Shown one piece after another: positions 6,216 to 10,940 of a stretch of 10,940 bases of DNA. Both the position numbers and the translations under genes were made by a program. Origin of the DNA: Rhodoluna limnophila (lineage in GTDB: Bacteria; Actinomycetota; Actinomycetes; Actinomycetales; Microbacteriaceae); NCBI GenBank assembly GCA_943326655.2, contig CALPUC020000015.1:1-10940 (forward strand). The letters are read 5' to 3'. Every line of letters begins with the position of its first letter. Within the stretch, counting starts at the first letter, position 1. The notes beneath the pieces are model-generated. The model searched no databases. It was not told the origin of the DNA and saw only the letters and a program-made list of their open reading frames with translations.

Positions 6216-6243
6216 ATCGCGACATGCGACAAAATCGTGGAGG

Positions 6244-7920
6244 TTACTGCTCCCTGACGACGACCGGAATGATCATTGGTCGACGTCGGTGCTTCTTGTT
6301 GACCCAGGTTCCAATGGTTCTGCGAATAACCTGCTGCAGCGCATAAGGATCACGAACGCCTTCACCGGCAGCCTCGGCAAGCGCCTTGGCAACCGTTGGC
6401 TTGACGTCGTCAAAGACATGGTCGTCCTCGGCGAACGCTCTGGCACGAATCTCAGGCCCAACCACCACTCGACCCTGGTCGTCAACCACCACGAAAATCG
6501 AGATGAAACCCTCTTGAGCCAGCACTCGGCGGTCTTGAAGATCTTCCTCAGTCACTTTGCCAACGGTCTTACCGTCAACGTATAGAAGGCCGCATTCAAC
6601 CGCCCCGACGATGTGTGCGTTACCGTCTTTGAGGTCGATAACCCAGCCGTCTTCAGCAATGAGCACGTTGTCTTTAGGGATACCGGTTTGCTCGGCAAGT
6701 TTGCCATTGGCAATGAGGTGGCGGTATTCGCCGTGCACCGGCATCACGTTTTTAGGCTTCAGGATGTTGTAGCAGTAGAGCAGTTCACCCGCAGCCGCGT
6801 GCCCTGAAACGTGAACCTTCGCGTTCCCCTTGTGAACAACGTTCGCACCGAGCTTAGTGAGCCCGTCGATTACTCGGTAAACGGCGTTCTCGTTTCCAGG
6901 AATCAGCGATGAAGCCAGGATGACGGTGTCGCCTTCCCCAATTTGAACGTCATGCTCCAGATTCGCCATTCTCGAAAGTACTGCCATAGGTTCGCCCTGA
7001 GAACCGGTAGACATGTAAACGATTTGGTTTGGAGGCACGTCGCCAGAGTGCTTGTAGTCGATGAGTGACCCTACTGGAACCTTCAGATAACCCATCTGCG
7101 AAGCGATGTCCATGTTACGAACCATGGAACGGCCAACGAAGGCAACGCGGCGTCCGTTGGCGTGGGCGGCGTCTAATACCTGCTGTACGCGGTGAACGTG
7201 AGATGAGAACGACGCCACCACGACTTTGCCGGTGGAACGTGAAATCACATTCTCGATTACCGGCCCGATGTCTTTCTCAAGCGGGGTGAACCCTGGGACG
7301 TCGGCGTTGGTGGAATCAGACATGAACAGATCCAAGCCGGCTTCACCAATTCGAGCGAAGGCACGTAGATCGGTTAGTCGGCCGTCTAGCGGAATTTGGT
7401 CCATCTTGAAATCGCCGGTGTGGAGCACGGTTCCACCGGGAGTTTTCATATAGACGGCCAGAGCGTCTGGGATTGAGTGATTTACAGCGACAAATTCGAG
7501 GTCGAAATCGCCCATCTTCTCTTTCTGACCTTCGCGAACAACCATCGAATACGGGGTGATTTTGTGCTCTTTGAGTTTCGCTTCAACAAAGGCCAGAGTT
7601 AGCGCCGAGCCAACGATTGGAATGTCCTCGCGCATTTTGAGCAGGTAAGGCACGCCACCGATGTGGTCTTCGTGCCCATGGGTCAGCACAATGGCAACCA
7701 CATCATTCAGGCGGTTTCGGATGTAGCCGAAGTCTGGCAGGATTACGTCGATGCCCGGTTGGTGTTCCTCTGGGAACAGCACACCGCAGTCGACGATGAG
7801 CAGCTTGCCATTCATCTCGAACACGGTCATGTTTCGGCCAATTTCGCCAATTCCGCCGAGCGGAACAATGCGAAGGGTGTTCGGTTGCAGTTTGGCCGGA
7901 GCCGGGAGTGTTAGAACCAA
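6244..7920 (-). CDS. rnj: Ribonuclease J
   Basis: RNase J is a metallo-beta-lactamase/beta-CASP enzyme with 5'-to-3' exo- and endonuclease activity in mRNA decay and rRNA maturation. The 558-aa protein has full family length. Metal ligands are visible in HGHEDH at 81-86, NHSIPD with His148, and HTGDFK with Asp170. The beta-CASP domain spans about 225-360, SGHA is at 372-375, HGEYRH at 396-401, and a C-terminal domain follows from about 450 to a basic end (NKKHRRRPMII). The start is a TTG at 7920, supported by GAGG 5 nt upstream and by the typical opening APAKLQPNTLRIVPLGGIGEIGRN; there is no in-frame ATG before Met31. It begins 9 nt after dapA, so it is co-transcribed with it. Confidence 0.96.
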   Translation of the reverse strand: MVLTLPAPAKLQPNTLRIVPLGGIGEIGRNMTVFEMNGKLLIVDCGVLFPEEHQPGIDVILPDFGYIRNRLNDVVAIVLTHGHEDHIGGVPYLLKMREDIPIVGSALTLAFVEAKLKEHKITPYSMVVREGQKEKMGDFDLEFVAVNHSIPDALAVYMKTPGGTVLHTGDFKMDQIPLDGRLTDLRAFARIGEAGLDLFMSDSTNADVPGFTPLEKDIGPVIENVISRSTGKVVVASFSSHVHRVQQVLDAAHANGRRVAFVGRSMVRNMDIASQMGYLKVPVGSLIDYKHSGDVPPNQIVYMSTGSQGEPMAVLSRMANLEHDVQIGEGDTVILASSLIPGNENAVYRVIDGLTKLGANVVHKGNAKVHVSGHAAAGELLYCYNILKPKNVMPVHGEYRHLIANGKLAEQTGIPKDNVLIAEDGWVIDLKDGNAHIVGAVECGLLYVDGKTVGKVTEEDLQDRRVLAQEGFISIFVVVDDQGRVVVGPEIRARAFAEDDHVFDDVKPTVAKALAEAAGEGVRDPYALQQVIRRTIGTWVNKKHRRRPMIIPVVVREQ

Positions 7921-7929
7921 GGGTTCCTC

Positions 7930-8910
7930 TTATCTGGTTGTGCCAGCCACCTTTGGCAGCGCGCCACCGGCGGCTGCATTGCGGTCTGGACGGAAGTTTT
8001 CGAATGATAGGCCGGTGATAGTTCCAACCGTGTCGATGTCGACCTCGATGCTGATTGCTTCAGCATCTTCTGGGCCAACGAGGGGAAGACGAACGCGCGG
8101 GCTGTTGATGATTCCAAGCCCGTGTAGAGCGTATTTTGTGGCCACAGTTCCAGGAACGTGGTTCATCATGGCTCGCACCAATGGCTCGAGGGAGTTGTGA
8201 ACGGTGAGTGCGGCTTGGAAGTCGTTGCGGTTGGTGGCATCAACCAGCTCGCGGTAGGCGGCCGGTGCCACGTTTGCCGTAACACCGATCAGCCCGGTAG
8301 CACCAACCGAGAGGTGGGGAAGAATGTTGGAATCGTCGCCTGAAAAGTAGAGAAGCCCGGTTTCGTTCATCACACGGGACACCTGAGCGAGATCGCCCTT
8401 GGCATCTTTTACGGCAACAATGTTTGGGTGCTTGGCCGCCCGCACCAAAGTTTCGTACTGAATTGGAATTCCTGCTCGACCGGGGATGTCGTAAAGAATC
8501 ACCGGGAGGTCGGTCGTATCGGCAATCATTCGGAAGTGGGTGAGCACACCAGATTGGGTTGGCTTGTTGTAGTAAGGAGTAACAATCATCACTCCGTCGG
8601 CGCCTGCTTTTTCACTGGCCTTGTAGAGCTGAATGGCGTGAGCGGTTTCGTTTGAACCACCGCCGGTGATTCTCTTTGCTCGGCCAGCAGCGACAGATTT
8701 GCCCACCTCGACCAGCTTGATTTTCTCAGCGTCGGTAAGAGTGGAGGTTTCACCGGTGGTTCCGGTAACCACAATGCCGTCTGCGCCATTCGAAATCACG
8801 TAATCCATCAAGGTTTCCGTGGCAGACCAGTCGACTTCACCTTCCGAATTCATCGGGGTGACCAAAGCAACTAGAACCTGACCGAAAAGGTCTTTGTTTT
8901 GCGCGGACAT
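7930..8910 (-). CDS. dapA: 4-hydroxy-tetrahydrodipicolinate synthase
   Basis: DapA condenses pyruvate with aspartate semialdehyde in the first committed step to lysine and meso-diaminopimelate. The 326-aa TIM-barrel protein has TTGE at 51-54, YYNKP at 113-117, the catalytic Tyr140 in LYDIPGRAG with Arg145 following, and the Schiff-base Lys168 in AVKDAKG. After the usual end of the family (about 290-300 aa) there is a tail of roughly 30 residues containing FENFRPDRNAAAGGALPK. I chose the ATG at 8910 (MSAQNKDLFGQVLVALVTPM); the frame stays open to 9018, but that extension lies inside thyX and does not resemble the family. No Shine-Dalgarno precedes the start, but TACGCT ends 6 nt before it. thyX lies 20 bp upstream and RNase J 9 bp downstream. 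Confidence 0.96.
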   Translation of the reverse strand: MSAQNKDLFGQVLVALVTPMNSEGEVDWSATETLMDYVISNGADGIVVTGTTGETSTLTDAEKIKLVEVGKSVAAGRAKRITGGGSNETAHAIQLYKASEKAGADGVMIVTPYYNKPTQSGVLTHFRMIADTTDLPVILYDIPGRAGIPIQYETLVRAAKHPNIVAVKDAKGDLAQVSRVMNETGLLYFSGDDSNILPHLSVGATGLIGVTANVAPAAYRELVDATNRNDFQAALTVHNSLEPLVRAMMNHVPGTVATKYALHGLGIINSPRVRLPLVGPEDAEAISIEVDIDTVGTITGLSFENFRPDRNAAAGGALPKVAGTTR

Positions 8911-8916
8911 ACCTAA

Positions 8917-8922
8917 AGCGTA
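8917..8922 (-). promoter_or_regulatory. Candidate -10 element for leaderless dapA
   Basis: The minus strand reads TACGCT-TTAGGT-ATG, a TANNNT hexamer ending 6 nt before the dapA start, within the 20-bp gap after thyX. The AGG in TTAGGT is too close to the ATG to be a ribosome binding site. No clear -35 is seen in the end of thyX. Confidence 0.42.
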
Positions 8923-8930
8923 ACGGGAAA

Positions 8931-9665
8931 CTATGGGGCTACGCGACCGTGCTGGTTGAACGCCTCGTAGGTGTAAGGCATGAGCTCGGCCCAGAAGTCT
9001 TCCATTTTCTCGGCGCACATTTCAATTTCACGCTGAGGGAACGATGGAAAGTGAGTGCCTTCACGCTTGGTTCGAAGACTTAGGAAGTTCATAAGTGCGC
9101 GAGAGTTCATGGTGACATACATCGACGAGTAGATGTTTAGTGGAAGCACAATGCGGGCTACTTCACGGGCCACTCCAGCTTCCAACATGCGCTGGTAAGA
9201 CTCGTAGGCTTGCGACGAAGTCGTCCTGGTTTCCTGCTCAACCAGAGCCACCTGCTCGGCGGTGCCTGGTAGGAACTCATAGTGGCCGGTCTTACCAACC
9301 TGAATTAGGTTACGGTCTGGGCCCGGCACGTAGAACATCGGGCTGAGCTCCTTGTAGCGGCCTGATTCTTCATTGTATGAAGCGATTCGGTGACGCTGAA
9401 ACTCGCGGAACACGAAAATTGGTGCCTGCACGTAGAAGGTCATTGAGTTGTGCTCAAATGGAGAACCGTGACGATCGCGCATTAGGTAGTTGATCAGCCC
9501 TTTGCTGGCTTTCTCGTTCTCGGAGGCGTCGACATTAGCCGCAGCAGACTCAAGAGTTTGCTCCCCCTGGGTTGACACTCTTGCGGCAAAAAGCACATCG
9601 GAGTCGGAGGCAGACGAGCGAACCAGCTCGACGGTTACGTCACTGCGGAATTTGATTTCAGACAC
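8931..9665 (-). CDS. thyX: Flavin-dependent thymidylate synthase
   Basis: ThyX methylates dUMP to dTMP using FAD, NADPH and methylenetetrahydrofolate, independently of the ThyA route. The 244-aa protein shows the family signature RHR-x7-S at 91-101 (RHRIASYNEES), continuing GRYKEL, RHGSPFEHNSMTF at 65-77 and FLSLRT at 194-199 near the C-terminal substrate-binding region. The opening MSEIKFRSDVTVELV is typical for actinobacterial ThyX and fixes the start at the GTG at 9665. There is no Shine-Dalgarno; instead TATTCT ends 6 nt before the GTG, so the mRNA is probably leaderless. It is divergent from the thioredoxin gene across a 79-bp shared promoter region and precedes dapA by 20 bp. Confidence 0.97.
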   Translation of the reverse strand: MSEIKFRSDVTVELVRSSASDSDVLFAARVSTQGEQTLESAAANVDASENEKASKGLINYLMRDRHGSPFEHNSMTFYVQAPIFVFREFQRHRIASYNEESGRYKELSPMFYVPGPDRNLIQVGKTGHYEFLPGTAEQVALVEQETRTTSSQAYESYQRMLEAGVAREVARIVLPLNIYSSMYVTMNSRALMNFLSLRTKREGTHFPSFPQREIEMCAEKMEDFWAELMPYTYEAFNQHGRVAP

Positions 9666-9671
9666 ACAAAA

Positions 9672-9677
9672 AGAATA
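9672..9677 (-). promoter_or_regulatory. -10 element for leaderless thyX
   Basis: The minus strand reads TATTCT-TTTTGT-GTG: a good TANNNT hexamer ending 6 nt before the GTG start, with no Shine-Dalgarno between. A hexamer 17 bp upstream (GTTTTC) is a poor -35. Confidence 0.6.
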
Positions 9678-9686
9678 CCCGTAGCC

Positions 9687-9694
9687 TTACGTAA
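9687..9694. promoter_or_regulatory. TTACGTAA palindrome in the thyX promoter
   Basis: A perfect 8-bp palindrome lies in the spacer of the proposed thyX promoter, 10 bp upstream of TATTCT. It could be an operator half of the divergent region. It is short and may be chance. Confidence 0.3.
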
Positions 9695-9716
9695 GAAAAC
9701 GCAATAACCGCGGTGT

Positions 9717-9732
9717 GGCGAAGCGCAACGCC
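9717..9732. promoter_or_regulatory. Imperfect palindrome GGCG-AA-GCGC-AA-CGCC before the thioredoxin -10
   Basis: A 16-bp sequence with 6 of 8 base pairs symmetric sits directly against the proposed -10 of the thioredoxin gene, where a repressor would block RNA polymerase. It lies about 22 bp from the TTACGTAA palindrome. No known regulator is assigned. Confidence 0.3.
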
Positions 9733-9738
9733 TAACCT
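9733..9738 (+). promoter_or_regulatory. Candidate -10 element for the leaderless thioredoxin-DUF4395 unit
   Basis: The plus strand reads TAACCT-TGAAGC-ATG, a TANNNT hexamer ending 6 nt before the start codon and no Shine-Dalgarno. The expected -35 position (9710-9715, gcggtg) does not resemble TTGACA. It would lie only about 15 bp from the thyX -35 position on the other strand. Confidence 0.5.
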
Positions 9739-9744
9739 TGAAGC

Positions 9745-10188
9745 ATGCCGATTGACCTGAACCTACTGGCAGTTATTGCCTTGGTAGCCTCGGCTACCCT
9801 GATTGGTCTGTGGTTGAAGACATCGACCGGCCGAGCTAAGAGAATCAAATCAGGGATGCAAATAGACCTCAGGGAAATCGGCGCAGTAAAAAATGGTTTC
9901 CCGGTAACCAAATTCGGTGAACACACCACCTTCCTTCAGTTCTCAAGTGAAATGTGCGCAACCTGCAAGCAAACGGCGAAGCTCTTCGAAGGGTTAGAGA
10001 AAACTTCGCACGGAATCCTTCACCTGGAAATCGACATCACGCACCGGCTAGACCTTGCCGAGAAATTCGGCATCCTGCAAACTCCCACCACTCTGGTTTT
10101 GGATTCCAATGGAATCGTGAAATCAAGAATTGGTGGAGCACCAAAACCATCAACCATTGAAGAAGAGATAGGACATTTCGTTATCTAA
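9745..10188 (+). CDS. Membrane-anchored thioredoxin-like protein
   Basis: A 147-aa protein with one N-terminal membrane helix (about 5-24) and a thioredoxin fold from about residue 40. The redox pair is Cys71-Ala-Thr-Cys74 (EMCATCKQ), with the cis-proline at Pro114 (LQTPTT) and a GGAP turn near 130. CATC replaces the CGPC of classical thioredoxin, so redox potential and partner may differ. The basic residues right after the helix (Lys25, Arg30, Lys32, Arg33, Lys35) and the acidic N-terminus suggest that the thioredoxin domain faces the cytoplasm; this is inference from the positive-inside rule. The stop shares one base with the DUF4395 start (TAATG), so the two are a translationally coupled pair, oppositely oriented to all neighbours. 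Three of five arginine codons are AGA/AGG, unlike the neighbours. Substrate unknown. Confidence 0.85.
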   Translation: MPIDLNLLAVIALVASATLIGLWLKTSTGRAKRIKSGMQIDLREIGAVKNGFPVTKFGEHTTFLQFSSEMCATCKQTAKLFEGLEKTSHGILHLEIDITHRLDLAEKFGILQTPTTLVLDSNGIVKSRIGGAPKPSTIEEEIGHFVI

Positions 10189-10637
10189 TGAGTAAACAAG
10201 AGATTGACCCACGCGGCCCACGTTTCGGAGCGGCGATTACCGCGGTTCTGCTGCTAACTGTCGTATACCTTTCACTGAACCCGAGCACCTTCTCGATTGC
10301 CATTTCAATACTCGGAATCGTAGTTGCTCTGTTTGCGATCGGAGCGTTCCTCGGAAACTCGAAGCACCCATACGGTTACCTTTACAAGAGACTGGTTCGC
10401 CCGCTACTTCAGGCACCGAAGGAACTCGAAGACTCACGTCCGCCTCAGTTTGCACAACTAGTTGGCTTGCTCGTAGCCGGCACCGGGCTAGTGCTCGGTG
10501 GATTAGACATTCAAATCGGGCTAACCATCGCCGCGGCAGCCGCGTTCTTCGCAGCTTTCCTAAACGCGGTTTTCAACTACTGCCTCGGCTGCCAGATTTG
10601 GCTAGGTCTGGCTCGCGTGGGAATTATCAAGCCTTAG
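10188..10637 (+). CDS. DUF4395 membrane protein with CxxC
   Basis: A 149-aa protein recognised as DUF4395 from its opening IDPRGPRFGAAITAVLL and its end NYCLGCQIW. Predicted membrane helices lie at about 13-31, 35-55, 88-105 and 108-130, with a basic loop at 56-86 (KRLVRPLL). The Cys132-Leu-Gly-Cys135 pair sits at the end of the last helix. Positive charges at the N-terminus and in the 56-86 loop place both ends, and thus the CxxC, on the cytoplasmic side. Function of the family is not established to my knowledge; pairing with a thioredoxin suggests a membrane disulfide relay or a sulfur-related enzyme. It overlaps the thioredoxin stop by one base and the converging TPR gene by 11 bp. A strong intrinsic terminator follows 16 nt after its stop. 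Confidence 0.85.
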   Translation: MSKQEIDPRGPRFGAAITAVLLLTVVYLSLNPSTFSIAISILGIVVALFAIGAFLGNSKHPYGYLYKRLVRPLLQAPKELEDSRPPQFAQLVGLLVAGTGLVLGGLDIQIGLTIAAAAAFFAAFLNAVFNYCLGCQIWLGLARVGIIKP

Positions 10638-10940
10638 CTTTTTGCGAGTGGAGAGCCATGGCTTCGGCCATGGCTTTTCTAGCTCTAGGACGATCTCCGC
10701 AGGCGTCGTAGGCCAGTGAAAGTGCAAAGATCGCTTTCCAATTCTCGGAATCGGCCTTGGCTGCTTCCGCGTAAACCTTGAAGTTATCGTCGGCCGATTC
10801 TCTGGTTGGTCTGCCGCTAGGACGCAAAACCAACTGGAATACCGGCCATTCTTCAGCTTCCTCAAGTTCTCGACCCATGGCCTCGGCCTTCAGACCAAAA
10901 CGTAGTTCACGGTAAATGGCATACAGACCGAGTACTGGGA
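10627..10940 (-). CDS. Tetratricopeptide repeat protein (C-terminal part)
   Basis: The last 104 codons of a gene whose start lies beyond the right edge; the frame is open to position 10940. The visible part has VLGLYAIYRELRFGLKAEAM, possibly following a membrane or helical segment, then a linker (RPSGRPTRESADDNF), then one clear TPR-like pair of helices in WKAIFALSLAYDACGDRPRARKAMAEAMAL. Proteins of this type are common in actinobacteria near dapB and thyX; the function is unknown, and TPRs usually bind other proteins. The stop at 10629-10627 overlaps the DUF4395 3' end by 11 bp, tail to tail. The codons for KAMAEAMA also encode, on the other strand, the terminator of the DUF4395 unit. An internal ATG at 10878 is not needed as a start because the frame continues upstream with family-like sequence. 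Confidence 0.75.
   Translation of the reverse strand, partial: PVLGLYAIYRELRFGLKAEAMGRELEEAEEWPVFQLVLRPSGRPTRESADDNFKVYAEAAKADSENWKAIFALSLAYDACGDRPRARKAMAEAMALHSQKAKA
10654..10678 (+). terminator. Intrinsic terminator with UUCG tetraloop
   Basis: A perfect 9-bp stem, AGCCATGGC (10654-10662) and GCCATGGCT (10667-10675), is closed by a TTCG loop (10663-10666). The T-run TTTT at 10675-10678 begins with the last stem base and is followed by CT. It lies 16 nt after the DUF4395 stop and would end the thioredoxin-DUF4395 mRNA. It lies wholly within the coding sequence of the converging TPR gene. Confidence 0.82.

Noticed and set aside
6216..6240. Repeated GCGACA units in the rnj-ftsK gap
   Set aside because: Two 6-bp copies 7 bp apart are too short to support a function beyond the nearby -10 candidate.
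7957..7976. GC-rich stem (CAGC, CGCC / GGCG, GCTG) near the dapA end as a terminator
   Set aside because: No U-run follows on the minus strand and RNase J begins 9 nt after dapA; it reads as the Ala/Gly-rich tail of DapA.
7751..8200. 149-codon plus-strand frame across the RNase J start and dapA end
   Set aside because: Both strands here are explained by recognised genes on the minus strand; the product is low-complexity Ser/Pro/Arg, as expected of an antisense shadow.
8911..9018. Extended dapA start at 9018
   Set aside because: The 36 extra residues lie inside thyX and are Arg-rich and unlike DapA; the ATG at 8910 gives the family N-terminus.

Overview
The window is a chromosomal housekeeping segment from an actinomycete. 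The gene order on the minus strand is thyX, dapA, RNase J, ftsK, pgsA, cinA/pncC, clgR, DUF3046, recA, recX, miaB, which matches the actinobacterial arrangement as I know it (also found, less compactly, around recA in Mycobacterium tuberculosis). The moderate G+C, the compact spacing, the actinobacterial-type SOS box and the ClgR and DUF3046 families suggest a Microbacteriaceae-like organism, perhaps of the freshwater Luna/Rhodoluna type. That placement is inference; no rRNA or tRNA is present to settle it.

Layout from left to right. Positions 1-1806 hold the start of miaB, recX and recA on the minus strand, packed so that recA and recX are 1 nt apart and recX and miaB share one base (TAATG). 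Positions 1807-1979 form the largest gap (173 bp). It is the recA control region, with a good LexA box, a TANNNT -10 element, a perfect DnaA box and tandem ribosome binding sites. Positions 1980-2512 hold DUF3046 and the regulator ClgR, preceded by a 99-bp gap with helically phased AAGTT repeats. Positions 2612-6203 carry cinA, pgsA and ftsK, joined by GTGA overlaps. Positions 6244-9665 carry RNase J, dapA and thyX. From 9745 to 10637 a two-gene plus-strand unit, a membrane-anchored thioredoxin and a DUF4395 membrane protein, interrupts the minus-strand series. The last 314 bases are the 3' part of a minus-strand TPR protein whose end overlaps DUF4395. No stretch of more than 300 bases lacks a gene. 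I see no CRISPR, insertion sequence, tRNA, rRNA or phage gene.

How it works together. recA and recX form a recombinase/modulator pair under SOS control, and a strong RNA hairpin at the start of recX could keep RecX below RecA. ftsK, pgsA, RNase J and dapA serve chromosome segregation, phospholipid synthesis, RNA turnover and lysine/peptidoglycan precursor synthesis. ClgR is the Clp protease regulator. The thioredoxin-DUF4395 pair is the least understood module: both proteins carry a CxxC, and charge distribution places both on the cytoplasmic side.

The most striking non-coding pattern is that four genes without a Shine-Dalgarno sequence (ftsK, dapA, thyX and the thioredoxin) each have TANNNT ending exactly 6 nt before the start codon, the layout of leaderless transcripts. 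This predicts internal promoters in what otherwise looks like one long operon. The second is a perfect UUCG-capped intrinsic terminator for the plus-strand unit, placed inside the coding sequence of the converging TPR gene. No clearly new multi-gene system is visible; most of the window is conserved core genome.
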